A stretch of DNA of 64,000 bases from Methanobacteriota archaeon (lineage in GTDB: Archaea > Halobacteriota > Methanosarcinia > Methanotrichales > Methanotrichaceae), in NCBI GenBank assembly GCA_029553285.1, contig JAKPCO010000080.1, positions 92,664 to 156,663 on the forward strand. Direction: 5' to 3'. The notes under the pieces were generated by a model. It ran no database searches. It saw nothing but the letters and a program-made list of their open reading frames with translations, and had not been told where the DNA came from. The translations under genes and the position numbers were made by a program. Positions 8,538 to 16,967 of this stretch are shown here, piece after piece. Numbering within the stretch: position 1 is the first letter of the stretch; each line of letters begins with the position of its first letter.

Positions 8538-9629
8538 TCAGACACGCTCAGCATACACCCTCTCGATCTCTCCGCATATCACATCCCAGTCGTATCGCCT
8601 GGCGATCTCCCTGCACCTCGAGCCTGCTGCTTTGGAGAGATCGAGCGCAACCCGGATCGCATCCGCAAGCGAATACGGAGAGGGCTCCGCGATCACTCCT
8701 GTCTCAGGGGTTAGAAGGTCGCATGCAGCGTTCATCCTATGGCGGACCGTGATAACAGGAACCCCGCATGCCATCGCCTCCAGCGCGACCATCCCGAACC
8801 CCTCCCTGGTCGAGGGGAGGACAAAAGCCCTGGATGACTTGATCAGAGCGATCGTGTCCTCGTATTTGAGAAAGCCGCTGAACCTCACCCTGTCATTCAA
8901 ACCAAGCGATCTGGCGAGGGCATGAAGCCGCGGCGCCTCTGGCCCCTCACCGATTATCAGGAGGTTCACATCTGAAAGTAGAGCGATGGCCTCCAGCAGC
9001 ATGTGAAGATTCTTGTGGGAGACCAGCCTTCCTGCGAACACAAGATCGTGCTCCGAATCCGCGGGCCTGATCGACTGTATGTGCCTGAAATCGATTCCGT
9101 TCGGAACCACAGTGCTTCTGACCCCGAAATTCATCAGCTCTCTCCCTGTCATCTCGGAGACCGCTATGTTGTTGCCGGTCAGCATCGCAGCAGCCCTCTC
9201 AACGGCCATTCCAAGATAACCCGACCTCCCCATGTACTCGATCCAGTAATCACCCCAGATCTCGTGCCACGTTATGAAGAATGATGCACCTCCTGAGCGA
9301 ACTCTCGCTGAGAAGCATGAGAGATACGGGAACTCCTGGCAGTCGATCACATCGTATCCACCTTCAAGGTATCTCAGAAGGCCAAGAGAGAAGAGAAGGG
9401 CCTGTTTCACCGACCTTTTATCTTTGATGTATAAAGGATGAGGAGGGCAGACTCCGTGATGCCACACACCGCCCAGCCTGATCTCTCTCTCACCCCTCCA
9501 CCATCTGGATCCGTAGCAGTGGACCTCGTGCCCCCTCCGGGCGAGCCTCTGAGAGAGCTCGTAAACCCTTCGCTCAACCCCTCCCTTGATCCAGGGGTAA
9601 ACTGCGTCATAAACATACGCTATTCTCAT
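8538..9629 (-). CDS. Glycosyltransferase family 4
   Basis: A 363-residue GT-B fold enzyme that transfers sugar from a nucleotide-sugar donor, retaining configuration. The N-terminal domain opens with YVYDAVYPWIKGGVERRVYE, whose GGVE loop contacts the acceptor. The C-terminal GT1 domain has DLVFAGRLVSHKNLHMLLEA, LLIIGEGPEAPRL, and the donor-binding segment STREGFGMVALEAMACGVPV with the E-x7-E pattern. There is no membrane helix; it would act on the cytoplasmic face. It lies 28 bp downstream of the family 2 glycosyltransferase, so the pair probably works on the same surface glycan or N-glycan precursor. Confidence 0.9.
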   Translation of the reverse strand: MRIAYVYDAVYPWIKGGVERRVYELSQRLARRGHEVHCYGSRWWRGEREIRLGGVWHHGVCPPHPLYIKDKRSVKQALLFSLGLLRYLEGGYDVIDCQEFPYLSCFSARVRSGGASFFITWHEIWGDYWIEYMGRSGYLGMAVERAAAMLTGNNIAVSEMTGRELMNFGVRSTVVPNGIDFRHIQSIRPADSEHDLVFAGRLVSHKNLHMLLEAIALLSDVNLLIIGEGPEAPRLHALARSLGLNDRVRFSGFLKYEDTIALIKSSRAFVLPSTREGFGMVALEAMACGVPVITVRHRMNAACDLLTPETGVIAEPSPYSLADAIRVALDLSKAAGSRCREIARRYDWDVICGEIERVYAERV

Positions 9630-9657
9630 CGTGATCTGCCCTCAAATGCACGCTCTA

Positions 9658-10782
9658 TCACTCCCTGCCGTCCATGAGCAGGAAGAGGCTTATGAGCATG
9701 CCTGAGAATATCGTCTGGATCCCGATCATTGAGAGGATCATCGCGATCATCGCGCTCTGAACCTCCGCAAGCGATCCGAAGCCGGCGCTGATCCAGCTCA
9801 TGAGCACCTTGCCACCAATGGCAATGCCTGCGATTATGAAAGCCATTCCCAGAAGAATCTCCTTCTCCAGGGAATGATAGCTCAGCAGCCTCTCCGCCAG
9901 CCAGGTGTTCGCGATCCCGTGCATGGCGCCGAATATGCTGAAGTGAACGCCCGCAAGAAACGTCTGGTAGCCGATGAAGAGCATCATGATCCCTAGGATG
10001 AGAGAGTGCATCCTGAGCTCAGAGGAGCGGGATACAAGGAGAACCCCGGCGGTGAGCATAATTCCCAGAGCCATGACTAGAGCGCCGGGCGCCATGAGAA
10101 ACGGGATCGGCTGGTAGAGCATCATGAATCTCAGGTGGCGCCAGCCATCGGAGAACGAGCGGAGCTTCGATCCGCCCCTTCGCCTCGGGTAGTAATCGAT
10201 CGGCGCCTCCGCGATCCTCAGACCCCGCCGGGATGCCTCGACCAGCATCTCCGAGGCGAACTCCATGCCAGCGGTTCTCAGCCGCATCTTCTTCAGGGCC
10301 TCCCTCCTCATCGCCCTGAGACCGCAGTGCGCATCCGAGACCCTGATCGAGTAAAGGTGGTTGAGTATCCAGGTGAGAAGCGGATTCCCAATGTATCTGT
10401 GAAGTGCCGGCATCGCCCCTGGATGTATTCTGCCGCGAAGCCTGCTCCCCATCGCCAGGTCCGCGCCGTCGTCGAGGAGCTCCAGGAGCCTGGGTATATC
10501 CTCAGGGGCGTATGTCAGATCTCCATCCATGAGCACGATGTAATCTCCGGATGCCACCTCGAAGCCCTTGAGGTACGCCCTTCCGTATCCAAGGGCATCG
10601 GATCGAACCACCCTTGCCCCGTGGCTCTCCGCTATCCTGGGGGTTTCATCATCCGAGCTGTCGACAACGATTATCTCCCACTCAGAGGCGCTTCTTTCAA
10701 GAACAGCGCGCGATCTCATTATGCATTCGCCGATCGTCTCCGCCTCGTTCAGGGTGGGTATGATGAGACTGACTGAGCGCAC
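9658..10782 (-). CDS. Glycosyltransferase family 2 with C-terminal membrane helices (dolichyl-phosphate sugar synthase-like)
   Basis: A GT-A enzyme of about 374 residues. The catalytic domain is at the N-terminus (SLIIPTLNEAETIGECI, IIVVDSSDDETPRIAE, IVLMDGDLTYAPEDIPRLL with the DxD metal site, SDAHCGLRAMRREAL). The last 130 residues hold about four hydrophobic helices, as in polyprenyl-phosphate glycosyltransferases anchored in the membrane. The open frame continues upstream to 10998, but those 72 codons are the inverted-repeat element B and carry no family sequence. GTG 10782, about 28 nt from a TATA box, is the likely start (TTG 10791 is an alternative). Confidence 0.87.
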   Translation of the reverse strand: MRSVSLIIPTLNEAETIGECIMRSRAVLERSASEWEIIVVDSSDDETPRIAESHGARVVRSDALGYGRAYLKGFEVASGDYIVLMDGDLTYAPEDIPRLLELLDDGADLAMGSRLRGRIHPGAMPALHRYIGNPLLTWILNHLYSIRVSDAHCGLRAMRREALKKMRLRTAGMEFASEMLVEASRRGLRIAEAPIDYYPRRRGGSKLRSFSDGWRHLRFMMLYQPIPFLMAPGALVMALGIMLTAGVLLVSRSSELRMHSLILGIMMLFIGYQTFLAGVHFSIFGAMHGIANTWLAERLLSYHSLEKEILLGMAFIIAGIAIGGKVLMSWISAGFGSLAEVQSAMIAMILSMIGIQTIFSGMLISLFLLMDGRE

Positions 10783-10805
10783 GTACGGCAAATGGCATGA
10801 GGGAG

Positions 10806-10813
10806 TTATAAGA
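10806..10813 (-). promoter_or_regulatory. TATA box of the glycosyltransferase operon, at the edge of element B
   Basis: The minus strand reads TCTTATAAC ahead of GTG 10782, centred about 28 nt upstream. The right part of this box overlaps the 8-bp duplication (10809-10816) made when element B inserted, so the upstream half of the promoter now comes from the element. Confidence 0.45.
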
Positions 10814-10816
10814 GTT

Positions 10817-11011
10817 CGCTCTTGTGCGGAGCAACTTGTAGAGCATGCAATGTGCTCGCTGGAAGAATTCGTTGCCACGCCTTCGACTGCGTCGAAGGGT
10901 TTCGACAGTTTCGACTTCGCCGGAACTCTTCGGCGCATTCGAAGGTAAGTCAAAACCAACGCACAGCACGACCCCTGCTCCTTCAGACAAGCCATCAAAT
11001 GGATAAGAGCG
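10817..11011 (-). mobile_element. MITE-like element, copy B (195 bp, long form) with perfect 8-bp target duplication
   Basis: It begins CGCTCTTGTGCG and ends AATGGATAAGAGCG, and it is flanked by identical TAAGAGTT at 10809-10816 and 11012-11019. The whole length aligns with copy D at 36.3 kb (GAGCATGCAATG, CACGACCCCTGC, CTTCAGACAAG). The middle carries a perfect hairpin, CCTTCGAC and GTCGAAGG, at 10880-10898 followed by more TTCGAC motifs. Open frames that cross it on both strands are not genes. Confidence 0.85.
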
Positions 11012-11225
11012 TAAGAGTTCGTGAGACCCAGGGCGGCCAGGTCACATGCGAGTCATCTCCCCAGCATCTGAATCCCCTGCGAATCTCACTGCCCTTCTGC
11101 CGCACGGTCAGCCTCGCATACATGGAACGTGCAGCTCTGGGACAGAACTCTGAAAATCCAGATCTCCTCCATACATTTCTTGAGGGTGCAGAAAACGCCT
11201 CGCTCTCTCGCAGGCGGCACAAGAG

Positions 11226-11235
11226 AAAAAAAAAA
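11226..11235 (-). terminator. Poly-T transcription terminator after gfcR
   Basis: Ten consecutive A on the plus strand give ten T on the minus strand, about 21-30 nt past the gfcR stop, followed by more T-rich sequence on the gene side (AAAAATA). T-runs are the usual archaeal intrinsic terminator. The rest of 11020-11225 shows no gene or repeat. Confidence 0.6.
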
Positions 11236-11255
11236 TATTTTTATCTCCCTGATCG

Positions 11256-11867
11256 TTAGTTGACCCTGATGACCTTGAGCAGGGAGCAGACCGGCACGCC
11301 TGCAATGCTGTCCACGCCCCTCTTGTCGATGAGAACTGCTATGACATTCGTCTTGGCGCCGTGATCATCCAGGTATGCGACCGCCTCCTCCAGGGTCCTG
11401 CCTGATGTTATCACATCATCCACGATGACGCACTCCCTGCCATTGACGTCGGCGAAGTTCGTGCTCAGGTTCCCATGGGGCTTGACATCCTGCGATGCCA
11501 TCTGCTTTGTGGGCATGTAGACCGCGAGCCCCACGCCCATGTGGTTCGCGACCATGCTCGCGAGGGGCACACCGCTCAGCGCCACGCCCACGACCATGTC
11601 GATGTCAAGCTCCTTTTCGTCGAGGAGATCGAATATCATCTCTGAGAGCGCCTGGGCTATGTGGCTCAGCCTGTAGGCGCTCCTTCCTATCATCGACCAG
11701 TCCACCGAGATGTCCTTCGGCCCGGGGAGTGTGGCGCGCTCGGCATGCGTGAGAAGCCAGGTGACGGTCTCCCTGGAGACGTTCAGCTCCTCGGATATCT
11801 GGCCCTCTGAAAGACCCTCAGACTTGAGCTCTGTGGCTTTCTTTATGAGATCCTCTATACTCTTCAT
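11256..11867 (-). CDS. gfcR: PRTase-like transcriptional regulator GfcR (orotate phosphoribosyltransferase-like)
   Basis: About 203 residues in two domains. An N-terminal helix-turn-helix (ELKSEGLSEGQISEELNVSR, then ETVTWLLTHAERA) is followed by a phosphoribosyltransferase fold with the PRPP-binding signature CVIVDDVITSGRTLEEAV. Haloarchaeal GfcR, with the same architecture, is a DNA-binding activator of glycolytic genes; in methanogens the protein is annotated as PyrE-like but probably does not make orotidylate. ATG 11867 lies 2 nt past the nob1 stop; a second ATG at 11873 would overlap it. The two genes form an operon. Confidence 0.85.
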   Translation of the reverse strand: MKSIEDLIKKATELKSEGLSEGQISEELNVSRETVTWLLTHAERATLPGPKDISVDWSMIGRSAYRLSHIAQALSEMIFDLLDEKELDIDMVVGVALSGVPLASMVANHMGVGLAVYMPTKQMASQDVKPHGNLSTNFADVNGRECVIVDDVITSGRTLEEAVAYLDDHGAKTNVIAVLIDKRGVDSIAGVPVCSLLKVIRVN

Positions 11868-11869
11868 GA

Positions 11870-12319
11870 TCATCCCTTCTTTCTTATTTTCGGAGGTGTT
11901 CCGCATACAGGACAGAGATCTCCCTCAAAGGCTCTGCCGCATCCAGGGCATCTCTGTGTGCGCTTTATGAATCGCCTTATCCCACGCTGGACTACCGGCT
12001 CGACCCTGAGCCCCAGATGTGCAGCGACGTTCTGGAGAGCATAGTCGTCTGTGGCAAGCGCTGCATCATACTCGATGGCCTTCGCAAGGACCTCCAGATC
12101 TGTCTTTGAAAGTCTGGAGAGATCACCCGTTTCCCTTGCTGCATCTGTCGCCCTTTTCAGGGTCTCCTTTGTGGGTGGTTCGATCCTCACATCTGAGATC
12201 TGCAGCTTGATCCTCGATCGGATGTCCTTGAGCTCCTGCTCCACCGCAGGAACCGTGATCACCTCTCCCTTCAGCGGCTTTCCAAGTATGAACACAGAGG
12301 CATCTGCAACTACATACAC
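11870..12319 (-). CDS. nob1: rRNA maturation endonuclease Nob1
   Basis: A 149-residue PIN-domain RNase that makes the 3' end of 16S rRNA. The PIN domain starts with YVVADASVFILGKP (first acidic residue Asp6) and continues through LSKTDLEVLAKAIEYDAALA and TDDYALQNVAAHLG. A rubredoxin-like zinc ribbon closes the protein (CPGCGRAFEGDLCPVCGTPP). Length and domain order match archaeal Nob1. It is the first gene of the nob1-gfcR pair. The 282 bp between it and the divergent gene at 12602 hold no further gene. Confidence 0.9.
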   Translation of the reverse strand: MYVVADASVFILGKPLKGEVITVPAVEQELKDIRSRIKLQISDVRIEPPTKETLKRATDAARETGDLSRLSKTDLEVLAKAIEYDAALATDDYALQNVAAHLGLRVEPVVQRGIRRFIKRTQRCPGCGRAFEGDLCPVCGTPPKIRKKG

Positions 12320-12601
12320 ACTGATGCCATTGAGCTAATAGTACTTGGACTTTTTCAGTACCGATGCTGAGATGGCAGTATACAGATCTGCTCTGAGTTC
12401 AAAACAGATACGCGCTGCAGCAGCCTGGTATTTGCATAAAAGCGCTCATGACACATCGTGGCAGAAGGTCACCCATGCGGCCCGCACCAAATGCAGTTTC
12501 CGTAATGATTCGGGACGTGCGAAATGCCTGAGCACGCTTATCAGACAACCCTCAAACACTCCCATAAAGTTAATAGGAGGATTCTGCCCATCTTAATCTG
12601 T

Positions 12602-13612
12602 ATGTACAGGGACGAGCTTGCGGAGCGTGTTGCGAGGAGGATCAACCCCAGAGAGGGGGCCTGCGGCACCTGCCACGCCATAGCTGAGGAGGTGTGCGCC
12701 ACAGGGGGATCCATCCTCGCATACGAGCGTCCTTCAGGGATACTCGCCAGGATAACAGATGACAGGGGTGAGGTGATCGGGGAGGGTTTCGGCATCGTCT
12801 GGTCTCCTGCGGTCCTAGCAGCAGAGCTGGATGCGGGCATAGTCCCCGCTGACATTGAGGATCGTCTCAGAAGAGATGGAACCAGCACCCAGGATGTCGT
12901 CGAGAAGGTTGCAGCGCTCTTCGGCTACGGCAGGGTCGTGACCCCAGCAGTCCTGGCGCTGAACATGGTGAAGGAGATGGGCGGCAGGACGGTGATCAGG
13001 CGCGAGGGGCTGGGCGTCGTGGCAACCTTCTTTGACTCAAAGGGAGATGTGATCGCATCATCTCCCCCATCCTACTGCCCGACATGCGCGGTCACAATCG
13101 CCGCCGCGATCACTCCGGAGATCGCAGATCCAATTAAAAAAACGCTTGAGGGGAAGCCGAATACAGGGAAGAAGAAGCTCGATCTCGGTCTCGAGAACAG
13201 GTACGAGATAGAGCATGGCCATGTCCGTGTCACCCTGGCCAAGGGGGACGAGGTTCTGGCCAGCAGAGTTCTCGGATGCTGCATGGCATACGCCACCGTG
13301 AAGGCCGAGATCGTCGCAGGGCTCGTGCCGCAGGCGAGCGCAGAGCAGTTCAAGCTCTACTGCAACCTCTGCCCGTTCAAGCACTGCTGGATGGACAAGT
13401 CCATGGGCGCCACGGGAAACATCATTCTGCAACGGCTCACAGAGATCGGCGCGGAGGTCGAGGTCTCGGCTGAGGGCTACATAGTTGCAAGGCTCGCGGG
13501 AGAGGAGATCGAGGGGCGCGGCACACTCTGCTCTCTGAGCGCCCTGACCAACATGCTTCTAAAGGGGGACGCGGAGAGGATCCTGAAGCCTTCATCGGCC
13601 AGGAGATGGTGA
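12602..13612 (+). CDS. Cysteine-rich protein of unknown function, first gene of the ycaO-tfuA operon
   Basis: I do not recognise this 336-residue soluble protein. It carries at least four cysteine groups: GACGTCHAIAEEVC at the N-terminus, SYCPTCAVTIAAA in the middle, VLGCCMAYATV, and YCNLCPFKHCWMD. This suggests one or two metal or iron-sulfur sites. A repeated glycine/valine beta pattern (EVIGEGFGIVWSPAVLAAEL, TVIRREGLGVVATFF) flanks them. Its stop is separated from the ycaO start by one base, so it is co-translated with two McrA-modifying proteins and may act in the same maturation step; that is inference from context. Upstream codons from 12524 look non-coding, and ATG 12602 is chosen. Confidence 0.75.
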   Translation: MYRDELAERVARRINPREGACGTCHAIAEEVCATGGSILAYERPSGILARITDDRGEVIGEGFGIVWSPAVLAAELDAGIVPADIEDRLRRDGTSTQDVVEKVAALFGYGRVVTPAVLALNMVKEMGGRTVIRREGLGVVATFFDSKGDVIASSPPSYCPTCAVTIAAAITPEIADPIKKTLEGKPNTGKKKLDLGLENRYEIEHGHVRVTLAKGDEVLASRVLGCCMAYATVKAEIVAGLVPQASAEQFKLYCNLCPFKHCWMDKSMGATGNIILQRLTEIGAEVEVSAEGYIVARLAGEEIEGRGTLCSLSALTNMLLKGDAERILKPSSARRW

Positions 13613-13613
13613 G

Positions 13614-14825
13614 TTGCGACTGAGATCCTGCCTGAAGAGATACAAGAAGGACACACACCGTGCTCTGCCTCCAGAGGAGACGCTCGAGATTGTAGAAAAA
13701 AAGATGCCTGCAGCCGGGATAACAAGGGTTGCAGATATCACAAACCTCGACCGGATAGGCATACCTGTATTCACCTCGATAAGACCGACAGCAGAGAAGG
13801 GCGCGATATCCGTTTACAATGGGAAGGGCGCAACGCCAGTCGAGGCGAAGGTCTCTGCCATAATGGAGGGCATCGAGAGGTACTCTGCAGAGCTTCGCAG
13901 TTCGGATCTCAGGATTGCCAGGTTCTCAGAGCTCAGGGATAACGCGCTGAATCCGGCGGAGCTCATACTTCCAGGAGGCGTCGATCCAGATGCTGAGATC
14001 CCCTGGGTGATGGGGTACGATCTAATGGGAGATGAGGAGATTCTGGTTCCGGCGAATGCTGTATTCCATCCACTGCCCTCGAGATACACGCGTTTGTTCA
14101 GGACAAACACCACAGGCCTCGCATCTGGGAACCAGCTTGAGGAGGCGATCTTCCATGGGCTCGCAGAGGTCATCGAGAGGGATGCGTGGTCGATAGCGGA
14201 GCACGCCAGGAGCATGGGGCCGCTGCTCCGATACAACGGCGACGGCCTCGCAGGGGAGCTTCTTGAGATGTTCCAGCGTGCAGAGGTCCAGGTTTACGTT
14301 AGGGACATAACGAGCGATGTGGATGTGATGACATTCGCAGCGATCTCAGATGATGTGAAGCTGAGAGATCCCGCGCTTTTGACAGCTGGAATGGGCACGC
14401 ATACCGATCCTGAGGTGGCGCTTCTGAGAGCGCTCACAGAGGTCGCGCAGAGCCGTCTCACACAGATACATGGCGCCCGGGAGGATACGGTGAGCGCAGA
14501 CTTCAGGCGGATGATGGGTTATGATAGGCTGAAGCGCCTGAACAGGCACTGGTTCGAGCACGAGCGCGAGGAGGATTTCAGCTCCTTGAACTCTTACGAC
14601 ACCGATGATTTTCTTGATGACATAAGATACATGCTCGACAGGCTTCAGGCAGCCGGATTTGAGAGGGCGATAGTTGTGGATCTCACGGCTCCTGAGATAA
14701 TGGTGCCAGTGGTCAGGGTGATAGTGCCCGGGCTCGAGATATCGGCTGTGGATCCGGAGAGGGTTGGCAAGCGGTGCAGGGATGCCAAGGATCGTCGTCT
14801 TTCTGGGGCCAAGCATGCCTCATGA
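13614..14825 (+). CDS. ycaO: YcaO-domain ATP-dependent cyclodehydratase / thioamide synthase (methanogenesis marker 1)
   Basis: A 403-residue YcaO protein. In methanogens YcaO with TfuA installs thioglycine in the active-site peptide of methyl-coenzyme M reductase. The YcaO nucleotide-binding segments are present: VEAKVSAIMEGIERYSAE, GNQLEEAIFHGLAEVIERDA and ALLRALTEVAQSRLTQI, ending in VPVVRVIVPGLE. The start is TTG 13614, one base after the previous stop. The last 44 bp overlap the start of tfuA, so translation is coupled. Confidence 0.92.
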   Translation: MRLRSCLKRYKKDTHRALPPEETLEIVEKKMPAAGITRVADITNLDRIGIPVFTSIRPTAEKGAISVYNGKGATPVEAKVSAIMEGIERYSAELRSSDLRIARFSELRDNALNPAELILPGGVDPDAEIPWVMGYDLMGDEEILVPANAVFHPLPSRYTRLFRTNTTGLASGNQLEEAIFHGLAEVIERDAWSIAEHARSMGPLLRYNGDGLAGELLEMFQRAEVQVYVRDITSDVDVMTFAAISDDVKLRDPALLTAGMGTHTDPEVALLRALTEVAQSRLTQIHGAREDTVSADFRRMMGYDRLKRLNRHWFEHEREEDFSSLNSYDTDDFLDDIRYMLDRLQAAGFERAIVVDLTAPEIMVPVVRVIVPGLEISAVDPERVGKRCRDAKDRRLSGAKHAS

Positions 14826-15456
14826 TGAGGCGCGCTCAATTCTCGATGCGGATTACAGGCCGCCGGCCAGGCGCGGAGACGTTCTCGCGGCTGCAAGAGA
14901 TGGTGCGGACATAATATGCCTGATAGATGGCGTCTTCTTCCAGGACTCCTCTGTGGCGCACAAGGAGATCCTCGAGGCGCTGCAGATGGGCGTTAAGGTG
15001 ATCGGCGCCTCCAGCATGGGAGCTCTGCGGGCAGCTGAGATGGATGTCTACGGCATGGAGGGCGTCGGCGAGATATACAGGGCATACAGGAGCGGGGAGA
15101 TCGTTGCGGATGATGAGGTCGCCCTGGTCTTCGATCCCGTCACGCTGGCACCCCTTTCAGAGCCTCTGGTCAACATACGCCACAACCTCAGGCTGGCTGT
15201 GGATGAGGGATTTATAGATGAGAATAGCGCTGCTGATCTGCTGGATATTGCCAGAGCCAGGTACTTCCCGTCCAGGAGCTACGAGAATCTGATGAATGAT
15301 GCAGCCGGCAGGGTTCCGGAGGAGACGCTTCTACGGTTCAGGAGATTTCTTGATACCAGACGGGCGGATCTGAAGAGAGAGGACGCCATAAGGGCTCTGA
15401 GAAGGGCTGCGGAGGTGGCCAGGGAGCTCACCTCCAGCTCTTGTTCCAGCAGTTAG
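14782..15456 (+). CDS. tfuA: TfuA-like protein, partner of YcaO in thioamidation
   Basis: A protein of about 224 residues with the TfuA core: IVVFLGPSMPHDEA at the start, then KVIGASSMGALRAAEMDVYG, MEGVGEIYRAYRSGEI and DDEVALVFDP. TfuA is thought to deliver sulfur or otherwise assist YcaO in making thioamides. ATG 14782 has GCAGGG upstream and begins within the last 44 bp of ycaO; the longer frame from 14764 adds only six residues. The C-terminus is a helical, arginine-rich tail. Confidence 0.9.
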   Translation: MPRIVVFLGPSMPHDEARSILDADYRPPARRGDVLAAARDGADIICLIDGVFFQDSSVAHKEILEALQMGVKVIGASSMGALRAAEMDVYGMEGVGEIYRAYRSGEIVADDEVALVFDPVTLAPLSEPLVNIRHNLRLAVDEGFIDENSAADLLDIARARYFPSRSYENLMNDAAGRVPEETLLRFRRFLDTRRADLKREDAIRALRRAAEVARELTSSSCSSS

Positions 15457-15577
15457 ATCCTGTAGACCTACTGAGATGTGGTGCCGGTTCAGATTTGTTA
15501 TTTGCGCCATTATCAGCTTCAGCCTGAAGACCGGAGTTTCCGCTGCCCCTCTGCTCCAAGATGACCAATTTAAAGGG

Positions 15578-15593
15578 GCCCCGGTGGTGGGGC
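15578..15593 (-). terminator. GC hairpin between tfuA and the AdoMet synthetase gene
   Basis: GCCCC and GGGGC form a 5-bp stem around a 6-nt loop in the 146-bp convergent gap. On the minus strand it follows the AdoMet synthetase stop and precedes CCTTTAAATT. A terminator role is plausible but weak. Confidence 0.3.
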
Positions 15594-15602
15594 GTTACAC
15601 GA

Positions 15603-16697
15603 TCAGAATATCCTGATCCTGCCGGATACGAAATCGTCGACGAGCCTGTCAGCTCTTCCCAGCAAGTCATCCAGTATGGACTCGGCCTCGTATCCTGCCC
15701 CCTCCGAGCCGGCGATGCTCAGTGCCTTCATTAGCGGCTGATCGAGTGGGGAGCCGATCCTGCTCACCAGCGTGACATACGCCTCCTGGACACCATCAAG
15801 TTTCGAGATCTCCTCGGCTGCACGCTGGGCTATCACATTGTATATCTTGCCGACGTGGTTCACAGGGTTCTTGCCCGCGACCGCCTCCATGGTCATGGGT
15901 CTCAGTGGAGTGATCAGCCCGTTCGCGCGATTTCCCCTCCCTGTGGCGCCATCATCCCCCATCTCGGCAGACGTTCCTGTCACTGTGAGGAAGATGTTGG
16001 ATTCATGATCTGCGGCGTTGACATCGACATCCACATCGTAAACGCTCTGGATCGTCTCCTTTATGCGGAATTTCATCTCCACGTAATCATCCATGGAGAA
16101 GATGTACCTTGAGATGGCAGCTGCGGCCACGACCACCTTGACCCTATCATCAAACCTGACTGCCATGATCTTTCTGTCCTCACCGACCCCCTTCATCCCC
16201 TCGATCATGCGATCGATCTCGAGCACCAGCGACTCGAGCGGTCGCAGAGGCGCGAAGCCGGATCCGATGGAGGTATCGTTGGCGCCCTTTCCTATAAGGC
16301 TTCTCAGCTCAGGAGAGCCCTCCCGAGTCCTGGGCTCCACCACGAACTCGTCCAGGTGTCTTACAGTCTCTCTCAGATATCTGGTCGCCGCATCTCTTAT
16401 GACCTCACTCATGGAGGATCTCACAGACGTGGCCCGGCCGCCGACCACGATGGCAGGCGGCTCAAGTATCCGGCCACCCCCGAACCGCGGCTCTGCCCTC
16501 CCTCCTATGATCAACACCTTGTCCACGTTGTGATGCATGATCTCGCCGAACTCCTCCATGTAGATCCTGCAGAGCTCCCTCGATATGGACTCTGAGATCC
16601 CGTCTGCAAGTGTGTCCGGATGCCCTGTGCACTTCCTCTCCACAACCTCAACCCGCGGGAGCTCGAAATTTCGAAATGTGATGAGAGTATCCGACAT
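15603..16697 (-). CDS. mat: S-adenosylmethionine synthetase, archaeal type
   Basis: It makes S-adenosylmethionine from methionine and ATP. The archaeal MAT motifs are clear: [52 protein letters not shown] and [19 protein letters not shown]. From ATG 16697 the protein has about 364 residues, some 40 fewer than the Methanocaldococcus enzyme; the central part (residues 95-200) is shortened and diverged. A TATA box (ACTATATT, 16723-16730) would start transcription near 16702, which favours this ATG over 16715 and the longer frame to 16817. It may be a divergent paralogue rather than the main enzyme. Confidence 0.87.
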   Translation of the reverse strand: MSDTLITFRNFELPRVEVVERKCTGHPDTLADGISESISRELCRIYMEEFGEIMHHNVDKVLIIGGRAEPRFGGGRILEPPAIVVGGRATSVRSSMSEVIRDAATRYLRETVRHLDEFVVEPRTREGSPELRSLIGKGANDTSIGSGFAPLRPLESLVLEIDRMIEGMKGVGEDRKIMAVRFDDRVKVVVAAAAISRYIFSMDDYVEMKFRIKETIQSVYDVDVDVNAADHESNIFLTVTGTSAEMGDDGATGRGNRANGLITPLRPMTMEAVAGKNPVNHVGKIYNVIAQRAAEEISKLDGVQEAYVTLVSRIGSPLDQPLMKALSIAGSEGAGYEAESILDDLLGRADRLVDDFVSGRIRIF

Positions 16698-16922
16698 CAA
16701 TAGATCGTCATTCATGAAGCTCAATATAGTTGCTGGTCGAGCGCACAGGCTGTTGAGCCGCGGGGAGTCCAGCTGCCTCTCCACCACAGAAAGTCGCTCT
16801 ATGGGCATGCAGCTCAAAAAGGTTCAAGCATGGGCGGTGTGCGTCAGACAGCTTCGCGCACGCCGATCCTCGCTGACATTCGCTCCCCGCATGTTCGGGG
16901 TGACGCAGTGCACCAAAAGGCC

Positions 16923-16930
16923 GATATAGA
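16923..16930 (+). promoter_or_regulatory. TATA-like box upstream of the hyuA-HDAC operon
   Basis: GATATAGA lies about 40 nt before ATG 16968 and would give a leader of roughly 15-20 nt. The rest of the 270-bp divergent region holds a small CCCG...CGGG hairpin near 16892 but no gene. Confidence 0.35.
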
Positions 16931-16967
16931 TCAAACGCGTTAGCGGGCCGTGGAAAAAGGCGATACG

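Noticed and set aside
10783..10998. 72-codon N-terminal extension of the family 2 glycosyltransferase frame
   Set aside because: The extra codons are the mobile element B and its flanks; similar open frames occur in copy D by chance, and the glycosyltransferase fold begins right after GTG 10782.
12524..12601. Longer start for the unknown gene upstream of ycaO
   Set aside because: The extra 26 codons have no conserved character, and an AT-rich promoter-like CATAAAGTTAAT lies inside them.
16880..16916. tRNA-like ending (TTCGGGG ... GCACCA)
   Set aside because: No anticodon or D arm, no GTTC-type T loop and no cloverleaf pairing. No convincing tRNA was found in any intergenic region.
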